NCBI RefSeq assembly: GCF_004378355.1 | Contig: NZ_SNUB01000027.1 | Location: forward strand, 1 to 53,158 | DNA: 53,158 bases | Source of the DNA: Psychromonas algicola | GTDB taxonomy: Bacteria > Pseudomonadota > Gammaproteobacteria > Enterobacterales > Psychromonadaceae | Direction of reading: 5' to 3' | In this document: positions 6,496-16,405 of the stretch, one piece after another | Numbering within the stretch: position 1 is the stretch's first letter | Layout: each line of letters starts with the position of its first letter | Translations under genes and position numbers: made by a program | Notes under the pieces: model-generated | Told to the model about the DNA's origin: nothing | What the model saw: the letters and a program-made list of their open reading frames with translations, nothing else | Database searches by the model: none

Positions 6496-8052
6496 ATGAA
6501 TAATGTTAAGCGTTTAGCGATGCTTGGGATCACTAAAGAATACCCCGGTTGTAAAGCCAATGATGACGTGTTTCTAAATATAGAGCATGGTGAAATTCAT
6601 GCTTTATTAGGTGAAAATGGCGCCGGAAAAAGTACCTTAATGAAGATGCTTTACGGTGTGGTTAAACCCGATGCTGGCACGATAGTGTGGAATGGCAAGG
6701 AAGTGTCGATTAGCGAACCTGCTGTTGCTCGAGGCTTAGGCATTGGTATGGTGTTTCAACACTTCTCTTTATTTGAAACGTTAACCGTTACCGAAAACAT
6801 TGCATTGGTGTTAGGCGCAGAAGCTGGTAACCCTAAAACCTTAGCGGCGCGTATTAAAAAAACATCGGAACGATATGGCATGCCACTGGATCCTGAGCGC
6901 CGAATCTCAAGTTTATCCACAGGTGAACGTCAACGTGTTGAAATTGTGCGTTGTTTGTTACTGGATCTGCAACTACTCATATTAGATGAACCTACCTCAG
7001 TATTAACACCGCAAGAAGTCGACGACCTATTCAAAACACTAAAACAACTGACCAAAGAAGGTTGTTCCGTTCTATTTATTAGCCATAAATTACATGAAGT
7101 GACAGAGCTTTGTGATTCCGCAACCATTCTACGAGCGGGTAAAGTGACAGGGCATTGTAACCCTAAAGATGAAACCTCGGAATCTATCGCGCGTATGATG
7201 GTCGGTGACGATATTGCCATTAGTAATGAATGCCGACGCGCAGTGGGCGGGGAAGTGTTTGTTGATATTGCAAACCTATCAACACCGGCGTTAAGTCAGT
7301 TTGATATCGCACTTAAAAGCATTAATTTACAGGTTAAAAAGGGTGAAATCGTTGGCATCGCGGGTATTGCGGGTAACGGACAAGATGAATTGTTTAAAGC
7401 CTTATCGGGCGAAGAAATTCACCGTCATTCAAAAGCCATTAAGTTTGCGGGTGATTTTGTTGATCATTTATCGCCTTTAGCGCGTCGTCGTTTAGGCATG
7501 GCTTTTGTACCAGAAGATCGTTTAGGGCGAGGTGCAGTGCCTGAATTAGATTTACGCGATAATGCGTTGTTAACCAGTTTTGATTCAGATTTAGTGAAAC
7601 ATGGTTTTTTAAACAAAGCGAATATTACTGCATTGGCAGACCATATTATTGAAAAATACAAGGTGAAAACCGCTGGTAATCATGATGCGGCTGAAAGTTT
7701 GTCTGGTGGTAATTTACAGAAGTTTATTGTTGGACGAGAAGTGGAGCAAGAACCGTTGTTTTTATTAATGTCACATCCTACATGGGGAGTGGATATTGGT
7801 GCACAAGTGGCAATTCATCAAGCGATTTTGGAATTAAGGGATCGTGGTTGTGCGATTTTAATTGTCTCTGAAGATTTAGATGAGCTTTATAAAGTCTGTG
7901 ACCGTTTAGGTGCGCTGTGTGATGGTGAGCTTTCTGATTTCTTAGAGCCTGAAGCGTTACCGTTAGTGAAGTTAGGACAATGGATGGCAGGTGATTTTGA
8001 TACTGCATCAACGAATGTAGAAAGTAAGCAAGGAGTGCTAACTCATGATTAA
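6496..8052 (+). CDS. Purine/nucleoside ABC transporter ATPase (two domains)
   Basis: A 518-residue protein with two fused ABC domains, the form used by BMP-family nucleoside/purine importers (NupA, YufO). Domain 1 has Walker A GENGAGKST, signature LSTGE and Walker B LLILDEPTS. Domain 2 has a degenerate Walker A (GIAGNGQDEL) but a good signature LSGGNLQ, as is usual for this family. In place of the common PTRG switch it has SHPTWGVD. It overlaps the first permease by 8 bp. The neighbours (xdh, guaD, uric acid genes) point to import of a purine base, nucleoside or urate. Confidence 0.92.
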   Translation: MNNVKRLAMLGITKEYPGCKANDDVFLNIEHGEIHALLGENGAGKSTLMKMLYGVVKPDAGTIVWNGKEVSISEPAVARGLGIGMVFQHFSLFETLTVTENIALVLGAEAGNPKTLAARIKKTSERYGMPLDPERRISSLSTGERQRVEIVRCLLLDLQLLILDEPTSVLTPQEVDDLFKTLKQLTKEGCSVLFISHKLHEVTELCDSATILRAGKVTGHCNPKDETSESIARMMVGDDIAISNECRRAVGGEVFVDIANLSTPALSQFDIALKSINLQVKKGEIVGIAGIAGNGQDELFKALSGEEIHRHSKAIKFAGDFVDHLSPLARRRLGMAFVPEDRLGRGAVPELDLRDNALLTSFDSDLVKHGFLNKANITALADHIIEKYKVKTAGNHDAAESLSGGNLQKFIVGREVEQEPLFLLMSHPTWGVDIGAQVAIHQAILELRDRGCAILIVSEDLDELYKVCDRLGALCDGELSDFLEPEALPLVKLGQWMAGDFDTASTNVESKQGVLTHD

Positions 8053-9136
8053 ATTAGTCGCACGTGGTCAAGCCTCGGTTAAGTGGGGATATTTATCTCC
8101 TGTGTTAGCAGTGTTTTTAACCTTGATTGCAGGTACCTTTTTATTTTGGGGATTAGGAAAAGATCCTGTACTTGCGCTTTATACTTTCTTTATTAGTCCG
8201 ATTGCAGATTGGTACGGTATTACCGAATTATTAGTGGTTGCCATTCCAATCTTACTTTGTGCCTATGGTTTAGCCCTATGTTATCGCGCTTCTATTTGGA
8301 ACATCGGTGCCGAAGGGCAGTTATTATTAGGTGCCGTGGTCAGTTCAACAATGGCATTACAATTTGTTGATTCAACAAGCCTTTGGGCAATGCCATTAGC
8401 GTTAATTGCAGGTATGGTCGGCGGGATGATTTGTTCGGGTATTTCGGCGTTTCTTAACCTGCGTTTAAATTGTAATGAAACCTTAGTCACCATTATGATG
8501 AATTACATCGCGTTGAATACTTTACTGTGGGCGGTTTATGGACCATTAAAAGATCCTAACGGTTATAACTTCCCTGAAAGTGCTTTGTTTGGCGATAGTA
8601 CTTTGTTACCTATTTTGTTTGAAGGTACACGTTTGCATGTCGGCTTGTTATTAGTGTTATTGGCTCTGGTTGTGGTTTGGGTATTTATGAGCAAAACCTT
8701 TTTAGGTTTTCAAATTAAAGTGCTTGGACTGGATAAACCTGCAGCACGTATGGCGGGTTACAAAGAAACGAAACTAGCCGTGATGGTGTTTTTGGTCGGC
8801 GGTGCGCTGGCAGGATTGGCTGGAGCTGTATTAGTGACGGGGACAACAGGGCAATTAATTCCTGCTATTTCTCCGGGTTATGGTTATTCTGCGATTATTG
8901 TTGCCTTTCTTGGACGTTTGCATCCGTTGGGGATCACGCTAGCAGGTTTGCTGATTGCGTTAATCTTTATGGGTGGCGAAATGTCGCAAATGGTGTTGAA
9001 TCTACCACGTTCAATTACTGGGATTTTGCAGGGATTGATTTTGTTCTTCCTACTTTCATGTGATGTGTTGATCCGTTATCGAGTGGTGTTTACCTTACCT
9101 CGTTTTCTCTCAACAGCGACTCAAGGAGATAAATAA
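8045..9136 (+). CDS. Purine/nucleoside ABC transporter permease 1
   Basis: A 363-residue inner-membrane permease of the BPD_transp_2 (LivH/NupP-like) family with about nine membrane segments. The conserved cytoplasmic region YRASIWNIGAEGQLLLGA contains the NIGAEGQ motif typical of BMP-system permeases. The ATG lies inside the end of the ATPase gene, implying coupled translation. It pairs with the next permease to form the channel. Confidence 0.92.
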   Translation: MIKLVARGQASVKWGYLSPVLAVFLTLIAGTFLFWGLGKDPVLALYTFFISPIADWYGITELLVVAIPILLCAYGLALCYRASIWNIGAEGQLLLGAVVSSTMALQFVDSTSLWAMPLALIAGMVGGMICSGISAFLNLRLNCNETLVTIMMNYIALNTLLWAVYGPLKDPNGYNFPESALFGDSTLLPILFEGTRLHVGLLLVLLALVVVWVFMSKTFLGFQIKVLGLDKPAARMAGYKETKLAVMVFLVGGALAGLAGAVLVTGTTGQLIPAISPGYGYSAIIVAFLGRLHPLGITLAGLLIALIFMGGEMSQMVLNLPRSITGILQGLILFFLLSCDVLIRYRVVFTLPRFLSTATQGDK

Positions 9137-10063
9137 ATGGATATCAATTTAATCACCAATATTTTATTCGCCATGATCCTAACAGGCACACCGCTTTTAC
9201 TGGTTGCATTAGGTGAAATGGTCTGTGAGAAAAGTGGCGTTTTAAACTTAGGTCAAGAAGGCATGATGTTGATGGGGGCAGTCGCTGGGTTTATTGCGAT
9301 GTACCATACGGATAATCATTTTCTTGGTTTCGTTTTTGCAATGCTGGTGGGTATGGCAATGTCATTGTTATTTGGTTTTATTGCATTGCACCTTAATGCG
9401 AACCAAGTAGCGGCTGGGTTAGCCTTAACTATTTTTGGTACCGGATTATCTGCTTTTTTAGGTAATGATTATGAAGGTAAGCAAATCACTGTTTTACCTG
9501 CTTTAGTGGAAACGGAATTACAAAATATCCCAATCATAGGTAAAGCACTATTTGCGCAAAATGCGATTGTTTACCTGAGCTGGGTTCTGATTGTGGTTGT
9601 GTATTTATTCTTCCGTTATCACCGCCAAGGTTTGTCGGTTCGCGCTGTGGGTGAAGATCCAACGGTAGCAAGTAATATTGGTTTGCCTGTAATGCGCATT
9701 CGTTATTTATCGGTGATGTTCGGTGGTGCAATGGCTGGACTAGCAGGTGGTTATTTATCGATTGCTTATACACCAATGTGGACGGAAGGCATGGTGTCAG
9801 GTAAAGGATGGATTGCGTTAACCTTAGTGGTATTTGCTAGCTGGCGTATCGAGCGTATTGTATTGGGCGCTTATCTATTTGGTTTTGCGAGTATTATGCA
9901 TCTTGTGGCGCAAGGGCTTAATTGGTCAATCTCCTCTAACCTATTAGCGATGATGCCTTATGTAGCTACCTTAGTGGTATTAGTGATGCTGAGTCGTGAT
10001 AAACAACGCTTAAAACTGTTCGAGCCAATGGCATTGGGTAAACCGTGGCATAAGAATAGTTAA
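9137..10063 (+). CDS. Purine/nucleoside ABC transporter permease 2
   Basis: A 308-residue permease of the same family as the preceding gene, with EKSGVLNLGQEGMMLMGA near residue 30 corresponding to the NIGAEGQ region of its partner. About eight membrane segments. It begins one base after the stop of permease 1, with AAGGAG upstream. The transporter's binding protein is not next to it but 6.5 kb away at 16551. It ends at a bidirectional terminator facing guaD. Confidence 0.92.
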   Translation: MDINLITNILFAMILTGTPLLLVALGEMVCEKSGVLNLGQEGMMLMGAVAGFIAMYHTDNHFLGFVFAMLVGMAMSLLFGFIALHLNANQVAAGLALTIFGTGLSAFLGNDYEGKQITVLPALVETELQNIPIIGKALFAQNAIVYLSWVLIVVVYLFFRYHRQGLSVRAVGEDPTVASNIGLPVMRIRYLSVMFGGAMAGLAGGYLSIAYTPMWTEGMVSGKGWIALTLVVFASWRIERIVLGAYLFGFASIMHLVAQGLNWSISSNLLAMMPYVATLVVLVMLSRDKQRLKLFEPMALGKPWHKNS

Positions 10064-10075
10064 TCAGTTTGAATA

Positions 10076-10114
10076 AGTTGTATAAGGTTGTGAAAGTAAC
10101 AGCCTTATACAACT
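10076..10114. terminator. Bidirectional terminator between permease 2 and guaD
   Basis: AGTTGTATAAGG and CCTTATACAACT form a perfect 12-bp stem (10076-10087 with 10103-10114) between two convergent genes. Confidence 0.75.
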
Positions 10115-10122
10115 CTCATTGG

Positions 10123-11445
10123 TTATTTTTTGTAGATACTTTTTCCCATCACAAAGGTTTCACTGATACAGCGATCATCGCCTAACATCATCAAGGTAAA
10201 TAGCTTTTCTTCTAAATCCTTACATTGTTTTAATCTAAAGGTTAGAAAAGGTGTTGGCGAGTTATCTAATACAATAAAATCAGCTTCACATCCTGGTTGG
10301 AAATTACCAATCGTCCCTTCTAAATCTAACGCTTTTGCGCCTGCTAACGTAGATAAGTACAAGCCTTTAAATGCTGAAAGTGAGTTATCTTGTAATTGTT
10401 GTATTTTGTAAGCTTCATTGAAGGTTTGAAATAATGAAAAGCTGGTGCCGCCGCCCACATCTGTGCCCATGGAAACGGTAACGTCATGTTCTTCACAGGC
10501 TTTTAAATTAAATAATCCTGAGCCAATAAAGAGGTTAGACGTTGGGCAATGTGATATAGCTGCTTGGTTGTCTGCTAGGCTTTTATATTCTCTATCTGAT
10601 AAGTAAATACCGTGCGCAAATACAGCGCGTTTCTTCACTAAACCTGCATCCTCATAAACGCTTAGGTAATCTTGATTTTCTTCAAATAAGCTTTGTACCC
10701 ATTTACATTCATCTTTGTTTTCTGAAAGGTGCGTGTGCAAATAAACATCTGGATATTGTTTGAGTAATTTACCGCAGTTATCAAGCTGTGCTTTAGTTGA
10801 AGTCGGAGCGAAACGAGGTGTCACTGCATAGCTTAAACGATCAACACCATGCCATTTTTCAATCAGTGCTTTGCTTTCTTGATAACCACTTTCAGCGGTA
10901 TCAGATAAGGTTTCAGGACAGTTTCTATCCATCATCACTTTACCTGCGATCATACGTAAATTACGTTTTTGTGCTTCAGTGAAAAATGCATCGACAGATT
11001 GTGGGTGAACCGTGCCAAATACCAAAGCAGTGGTGGTTCCGTTACGTAATAGTTCATCGATGAAAATATTGGCTATTCCGGTTGCATATTCGCTATCGTG
11101 AAATTGTTGTTCCGCTGGGAATGCGTGTTTTTCTAGCCAAGTTAATAATTGCTCACCGTAGGCACCAATCATTTCAGTTTGTGGAAAATGAATGTGAGTA
11201 TCAATTAAGCCCGGAAGGATTAATTGTCCCGTGAAATCTTTAATTTCAACTTTTGAGTCCGTTAAGAGACTTGCGTGTTTATTCTGGATGTCATTTTTGT
11301 CGCCAGCTTCTAGCACCTTTCCATTTTTAATTAATAATGCACCGGGTGAGAAGTAACGATGAGCCTGCTCTCCAAGTTTGTTTGGATCGCCAATAAAGTC
11401 TAAAACATCGCCGAATACTAATACCGTTTCTTGTGCTTTTGTCAT
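10123..11445 (-). CDS. guaD: Guanine deaminase
   Basis: A 440-residue amidohydrolase-fold enzyme that deaminates guanine to xanthine. Metal-binding HIHFPQTEMIG is near residue 85. Substrate and zinc motifs HTHLSENKDE and AHGIYLSDREY follow, then GTDVGGGTSFS with the catalytic Asp. These fit GuaD rather than cytosine deaminase or SsnA. It is the last gene of xdhA-xdhB-xdhC-guaD, 49 bp after xdhC, and feeds xanthine to the Xdh enzyme. Confidence 0.95.
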   Translation of the reverse strand: MTKAQETVLVFGDVLDFIGDPNKLGEQAHRYFSPGALLIKNGKVLEAGDKNDIQNKHASLLTDSKVEIKDFTGQLILPGLIDTHIHFPQTEMIGAYGEQLLTWLEKHAFPAEQQFHDSEYATGIANIFIDELLRNGTTTALVFGTVHPQSVDAFFTEAQKRNLRMIAGKVMMDRNCPETLSDTAESGYQESKALIEKWHGVDRLSYAVTPRFAPTSTKAQLDNCGKLLKQYPDVYLHTHLSENKDECKWVQSLFEENQDYLSVYEDAGLVKKRAVFAHGIYLSDREYKSLADNQAAISHCPTSNLFIGSGLFNLKACEEHDVTVSMGTDVGGGTSFSLFQTFNEAYKIQQLQDNSLSAFKGLYLSTLAGAKALDLEGTIGNFQPGCEADFIVLDNSPTPFLTFRLKQCKDLEEKLFTLMMLGDDRCISETFVMGKSIYKK

Positions 11446-11464
11446 CTCAAATGCCTCTAAATTT

Positions 11465-11494
11465 TACCAATTACATTAAATAATGTGTTTGGTA
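11465..11494. promoter_or_regulatory. 30-bp palindrome between xdhC and guaD
   Basis: TACCAA-N2-ACATTA-AA-TAATGT-N2-TTGGTA is a near-perfect AT-rich palindrome directly after the xdhC stop. It is too weak for an intrinsic terminator and could be a protein-binding site or an mRNA processing or stability hairpin inside the operon. Confidence 0.5.
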
Positions 11495-12409
11495 TTAACC
11501 TGCTGCTTTAACTTGTTCTGCGCTTAAATGAATTAGGTTATTGGTTAACGATTTCCATTGTGCGCCTTGCTGATTAGACTGTTTCGTTTGTTGGCTTTGA
11601 TACAATTCAACGAGTTGTCCTGAAATAGCAATCGCCACTTCCATCGGTAGTTTTCCTGTGACTTCTTTTAAACCAACAGGGCAAATCATCTGCTCGATTT
11701 GTTGCTCTGAAAATCCACGTTGAGTTAAACGATATTGGAATCGTTTGGCTTTAGTGTCTGAACCTATAACGCCCATCCACAAAGCATCATCGCGTTTAAG
11801 AATGGCTTGGCAAAGGTCAAAGTCTAGCTGGTGGTTATGCGTCAATATCAAAAAGGCATTATCTTTTTTCGCTGATTTAACTTGGTCGACAGGTTGCTCA
11901 TCGATAACTTTTTGAACATTGCTTGGTACTTCTGCAGGGAAAAGATCGGCACGGCTATCAATCCAGCGAATGCGAATTGGCAGCTGCGCTAAAATAGGGA
12001 TCAAAGCTTGTGCTACATGGCCTGCGCCGTAGATATCTAAATGCATTTTGTCATTCACAAACACTTCAAACAACACCACAACCGTTCCACCACAACATTG
12101 CCCTAAGCTTGCACCGAGTTGAAAGTTTTCAACGGCTTGGCAAGTTTGCTCTTGCTTCAATAGTTCTCGAGCATGTTCAATCGCTTTAAACTCTAAATGG
12201 CCACCGCCAATGGTGGCGTAGATATTCTTTTCGCTGATCACCATTTTCGTGCCAATCGCACGCGGCGTTGAACCTGAAGTACCTAATACGGTAATCAATG
12301 CATACGTGTCACCATTAGCTTCAAGTTCGTTGATTGCTTGCAACCAGCTATGTGGATGTAAACCTTGAGCAGAAGCTTGATTATGATCTTGTATAGAACT
12401 ATTTAGCAT
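11495..12409 (-). CDS. xdhC: Xanthine dehydrogenase accessory protein XdhC
   Basis: A 304-residue chaperone that binds and sulfurates the molybdenum cofactor and inserts it into XdhB; it is not a subunit of the mature enzyme. The N-terminal XdhC/CoxI domain has GTSGSTPRAIGTKM and GGGHLE. The C-terminal Rossmann domain has YGAGHVAQAL and LTHNHQLDFDLC. The frame is open to 12472, but the ATG at 12407-12409 has AAGGA at good spacing and gives a 4-bp gap from xdhB, whereas an earlier start would overlap it by about 60 bp. Confidence 0.94.
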   Translation of the reverse strand: MLNSSIQDHNQASAQGLHPHSWLQAINELEANGDTYALITVLGTSGSTPRAIGTKMVISEKNIYATIGGGHLEFKAIEHARELLKQEQTCQAVENFQLGASLGQCCGGTVVVLFEVFVNDKMHLDIYGAGHVAQALIPILAQLPIRIRWIDSRADLFPAEVPSNVQKVIDEQPVDQVKSAKKDNAFLILTHNHQLDFDLCQAILKRDDALWMGVIGSDTKAKRFQYRLTQRGFSEQQIEQMICPVGLKEVTGKLPMEVAIAISGQLVELYQSQQTKQSNQQGAQWKSLTNNLIHLSAEQVKAAG

Positions 12410-12413
12410 ACTG

Positions 12414-14765
12414 TTATCCTTGGTTTTTTTGCTGCTGTTTTTGTTGCCATTGCTGGGCAACCTGCACCGCATTTAAAATACATTCAGCGGTGGCTGGTGT
12501 ATTTAAACTTGGTGCATATTTGTAATCTGTAATGCTTGCTATAGCATTACGGATTGCGCTCCAAGCGCTAATCCCCAACATAAATGGCGGCTCACCGACG
12601 GCTTTAGATTTGAATACCGTTGTTGCAGGATTTTGTGAATCATAGAGCTTTACATTAAATTCGGCAGGTGTATCACCAATCGCTGGAATTTTGTAAGTAG
12701 CTGGCGCATTACTCGCTAATTCACCTTTCTCATTCCAACGTAAGTCTTCAGTCGTTAACCAGCCCATACCTTGAATAAAGGCACCTTCGATTTGTCCGAT
12801 ATCCAATGCAGGATTAATTGAATTGCCCACATCATGCAAAATATCTACGCGAGTTAGCGTATTTTCACCGGTTAATAAATCGATTTCTACTTCGCTCAAT
12901 GCAATGCCGTGAGAGTAATAGAAGAAAGGACGACCTTCTGCTTTTTCTCTGTCGTAATAGATTTCAGGTGTTGCGTAAAAACCCGTAGCTGACAATGAAA
13001 TACGATTGATATAAGCCAACTGAATTAACTCAGCAAAGCTAATTTTGCCTTTATCGTGAATTAATTGGTTATCAACAAATTGGATTGTGTCTTTGTTCAC
13101 TTCAAAGTGTTCACAAGCAAATTCGATTAATCTTTCTTTAATGATATTCGCAGCGTTTAAAGCGGCCATACCATTTAAGTCTGTTCCACTTGAAGCGGCT
13201 GTTGGTGAGGTATTCGGCACTTTGTCTGTTCGCGTTGCATTGACCAAGATATGTTTCATATCGATGGATAAAGCTTGCGCGACTATTTGTGCAATTTTGG
13301 TATTTAGACCTTGCCCCATTTCCGTACCGCCATGATTCACATGGACACTGCCATCGGAATAGATCACAAGCAATGCACCAGCTTGATTCAAATGCTGAAC
13401 GGTAAATGAGATACCAAATTTGACAGGCGTGAGTGACAAGCCTTTTTTAATAATTGGTGAGGTTTTATTAAAGTCTTTGATCGCTTGCATACGAGACCAA
13501 TAATCACTTTCTTGCTCAACCTGTTCAATCATGTCTTTTAAAATAAACTGATCGATTTTTTGTTTATAAGGCGTTAAATCACGACCCGGTTTATATAAAT
13601 TCAGTTTACGAATGTCTAATGGATCTTTACCAAGGTAATACGCGATATCATCAAGAATTTGTTCTGCGACTATCATGCCCTGTGGGCCACCAAATCCACG
13701 GAATGCAGTGTTACTTACCGTGTTGGTTTTACAGCGATTACCATTGATATGCGCATTGGGATAATAATAAGCGTTATCCGCATGGAACAATGCACGGTCA
13801 ACAATCGCGTCAGATAAATCTGCAGAGTAACCACAGAAACCATTGACGTTAATATCTACACCAGAGATTAAACCATCGTCATCAAAGCCAACTTGATAGG
13901 TATTATAGAAAGGGTGGCGTTTACCTGTGCTTCGGAAATCATCGCCACGCGCTAAGCGTATTTTCACTTTCTTGCCCGTATAATAAGCCGCTATTGCAGC
14001 TAAACATGCCCACGGTGCGGCTTGTGTTTCTTTACCACCAAAGCCACCGCCCATACGACGCATTTCTACAGTCACATAATTGAAGGGTTGGTTTAGGACT
14101 TTGGCCACTAAATGCTGAACTTCACTTGGATGTTGGCTAGATGTTTCAATGAACATGCCGCCGTCTTCCGTAGGTGAAGCAATGCTGACTTGCCCTTCTA
14201 AATAGAAATGCTCTTGACCGCCGACAGTTAATTCACCGCTGATTTGATGTGCTGAATCAATAATCGATTGTTGTGCATCACCTCGGTGTAAGGCATGAGG
14301 GGGACGAACCCAATGTTCTTTGGCAATGGCTTCTTTGATATCAAGCACGGGCGTTGATGTTTCATATTCAATTTTTACTTTTCGAGCTGCAATACGTGCG
14401 CTTTGATAGCTTTCTGCAACCACTAATAAAATAGGTTGGCTATGAAATTCAATGACTTCCTCAGCTAACAAAATATCACCTGTGAAAACTGGGCTGACAT
14501 CATTTTTACCCGGAATATCTTTCGCACTATAAATCGCAATAACACCTGCTTCAGCTAACGCTGGTTTAGTATCAATTGATAATATTTTTCCGCAGCTTAT
14601 GGTCGATAAGACTGGATAAGCATGTAAACTATTTACATCTTCTGCTTTATCATCAATGTAAAAGGCTTTTCCTGCGACTTGTTTAATTGCACTTTCATGT
14701 ACAAAAGAACGACCAATTGCGTTGCCAGCAGGGCCTTTAGGTTTGTCTGTTTCAAAGTGCCGCAT
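12414..14765 (-). CDS. xdhB: Xanthine dehydrogenase, molybdopterin subunit
   Basis: A 783-residue large subunit that oxidises hypoxanthine and xanthine to urate at the molybdenum centre. Cofactor and substrate motifs in order: GGQEHFYLEGQ, GGGFGGKE, FRGFGGPQG, GTEMGQGLNTK and KAVGEPPFMLG, the last holding the catalytic Glu. Length is usual for a bacterial two-subunit Xdh. It overlaps xdhA by 14 bp, so the two are co-translated, and XdhC follows. Confidence 0.96.
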   Translation of the reverse strand: MRHFETDKPKGPAGNAIGRSFVHESAIKQVAGKAFYIDDKAEDVNSLHAYPVLSTISCGKILSIDTKPALAEAGVIAIYSAKDIPGKNDVSPVFTGDILLAEEVIEFHSQPILLVVAESYQSARIAARKVKIEYETSTPVLDIKEAIAKEHWVRPPHALHRGDAQQSIIDSAHQISGELTVGGQEHFYLEGQVSIASPTEDGGMFIETSSQHPSEVQHLVAKVLNQPFNYVTVEMRRMGGGFGGKETQAAPWACLAAIAAYYTGKKVKIRLARGDDFRSTGKRHPFYNTYQVGFDDDGLISGVDINVNGFCGYSADLSDAIVDRALFHADNAYYYPNAHINGNRCKTNTVSNTAFRGFGGPQGMIVAEQILDDIAYYLGKDPLDIRKLNLYKPGRDLTPYKQKIDQFILKDMIEQVEQESDYWSRMQAIKDFNKTSPIIKKGLSLTPVKFGISFTVQHLNQAGALLVIYSDGSVHVNHGGTEMGQGLNTKIAQIVAQALSIDMKHILVNATRTDKVPNTSPTAASSGTDLNGMAALNAANIIKERLIEFACEHFEVNKDTIQFVDNQLIHDKGKISFAELIQLAYINRISLSATGFYATPEIYYDREKAEGRPFFYYSHGIALSEVEIDLLTGENTLTRVDILHDVGNSINPALDIGQIEGAFIQGMGWLTTEDLRWNEKGELASNAPATYKIPAIGDTPAEFNVKLYDSQNPATTVFKSKAVGEPPFMLGISAWSAIRNAIASITDYKYAPSLNTPATAECILNAVQVAQQWQQKQQQKNQG

Positions 14766-16305
14766 GGTTGATCCTTGTATGAATTATTGGCGCTGCATTG
14801 GTAATTTGAACAGCATTAGAAGTGTGAAGATTGGCGCTTTTGAATTGAGGCGCTTCTTGAGTTTGATACCAAATTCTAGAAAATAAGTTTTTGCTAACTT
14901 GTATGCGATATTCAGAGGATGCGCGTACATCAGATAAAGGCTGAAAATCGACTTCAATTTGCTCTGCTGCTAATTGCAGGTTTTCTAAGGTTAATGTTTT
15001 ACCATTTAATGCTTCTGCTACGTTTTTAGCTAACGCTGGCGTGGCTGCCATTCCGCCCATTGCGCAACGTGCTTTCTGTATTGTTTCATCGTCGTATTGG
15101 TAAGCTAATACTAAACAAACTGCAGAAATATCATCTTCAATACGTTTTGAAATTTTGTGGCAGCTTAATTTAAGCGTTGGTCTTCGTTTAGGTACATGAA
15201 TCGCCACAATCACTTCGTCTTCAGCTAATTGGGTTTTACGATAATCTACAAAAAACTCTGCTAAATCGAGTACACGCTTTCCACGAGTACTTTGTACTTC
15301 AATGGCTGCATTTAAAGCAATTAATAAAGGAGCCGGATCGCCAATGGGAGAAGCGTTAGCAATACTGCCTCCGAGTGAGCCTGCATTTCTTACTTGCAAT
15401 GAACCTAAACGTTCAAATAGCTCATGTGCTTCAGGGTAAACTTCACAAAAGCGTTCCACAAATTCACTGTAAGGTAAGGCTGCACCGATATGTAAGCCTG
15501 TGTCATCATTTTCAAATTGCATTAACTCTTGACAGTAACGCACTGAGATAAGTTGATCTTGATAAGTGAGTCGTTGGCTAAACTCTACTGATAAGTCCGT
15601 TGCTCCCGCGACAAACTGCGCTTCAGGATAAGCTGTTTTTAGTTGGCATAATTGCGTTAAACTCTGCGGTAAATAGAAATGCTGTTCACCATGTTCAATT
15701 AAAGGAATTTGATTTGCTGCTAAAGATGTTTGCAGTGATTCCGTTAGTTTTTTAACTTGTTGAGTAAAGCGATGATCTTCATGCGCTATGTTTTTTATTG
15801 GATCATTTTCGTAACTAAAGCATTGTTCAGCGGCTTTTAAGATCGGTTGATAACCGGTACAGCGACATAGGTTTCCACCTAGCGCTTGGATCACGGCTTC
15901 TTTTCCTGGATAAGTTGTGTGATTCATATAAAGCACAAATAAGCTCATAATAAATCCGGGAGTACAAAATCCACATTGTGAACCATGACATTCAACCATG
16001 GCTCTTTGTACTGGATGTAAATCTTCAACATCTGGGTTGATAGTAGTGCTAAGCGCTTCAACAGTAATAACATGCTTTCCATGTAAGTTACCTAATAGCA
16101 TTAAACAAGCATTGATGCTTTTGTAATGCCATTGTCCATCGATTAAATCACCGATCACAACAGTACATGCACCACAATCACCCGATGCACATCCTTCCTT
16201 GCTACCCACTTTCCCCATATTGGTGCGTAACCAGTCTAAAACGCTCAAGCTTGGCGCAAATGATTTTAATTCAATCATTTCATCGTTAAGTAAAAACTGA
16301 ATCAC
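14752..16305 (-). CDS. xdhA: Xanthine dehydrogenase, FeS/FAD subunit
   Basis: A 517-residue small subunit. Residues 1-75 form a plant-type 2Fe-2S domain (C39, C44 and C47 in CASGDCGAC plus a fourth Cys near 67). Residues about 80-165 form the second 2Fe-2S domain (CGFCTPGF and LCRCTGYQP). From about residue 195 comes the FAD-binding domain (AGATDLSVE, GGSIANASPIGD) and a CO-dehydrogenase flavoprotein C-terminal region. Electrons pass from Mo through the FeS centres to FAD and NAD. The start is a GTG preceded by AGAGAGG at 5-bp spacing. First gene of xdhABC-guaD. Confidence 0.96.
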   Translation of the reverse strand: MIQFLLNDEMIELKSFAPSLSVLDWLRTNMGKVGSKEGCASGDCGACTVVIGDLIDGQWHYKSINACLMLLGNLHGKHVITVEALSTTINPDVEDLHPVQRAMVECHGSQCGFCTPGFIMSLFVLYMNHTTYPGKEAVIQALGGNLCRCTGYQPILKAAEQCFSYENDPIKNIAHEDHRFTQQVKKLTESLQTSLAANQIPLIEHGEQHFYLPQSLTQLCQLKTAYPEAQFVAGATDLSVEFSQRLTYQDQLISVRYCQELMQFENDDTGLHIGAALPYSEFVERFCEVYPEAHELFERLGSLQVRNAGSLGGSIANASPIGDPAPLLIALNAAIEVQSTRGKRVLDLAEFFVDYRKTQLAEDEVIVAIHVPKRRPTLKLSCHKISKRIEDDISAVCLVLAYQYDDETIQKARCAMGGMAATPALAKNVAEALNGKTLTLENLQLAAEQIEVDFQPLSDVRASSEYRIQVSKNLFSRIWYQTQEAPQFKSANLHTSNAVQITNAAPIIHTRINHAAL

Positions 16306-16389
16306 GTTAACCTCTCTCTATCGCTTATGCCTTGTTAAATAAGGCTTTAGCTATGCATTCTGCATTAAATTTAAAATATTTAAAAGAAT

Positions 16390-16405
16390 TTGACCATTTG
16401 GTCAG
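16390..16405. promoter_or_regulatory. RutR-type operator in xdhA / binding-protein promoter region
   Basis: TTGACCATTTGGTCAG matches the RutR consensus TTGACCA-N2-TGGTCAA at 13 of 14 defined bases. It lies in the 245-bp divergent region between xdhA and the BMP gene. It covers about +1 to +15 of the predicted xdhA sigma-54 start and overlaps the -24 box of the rightward element. Confidence 0.72.

Noticed and set aside
6496-8052. ATPase considered defective because domain 2 lacks a normal Walker A
   Set aside because: A degenerate second site is usual in this two-domain importer class; domain 1 is intact.
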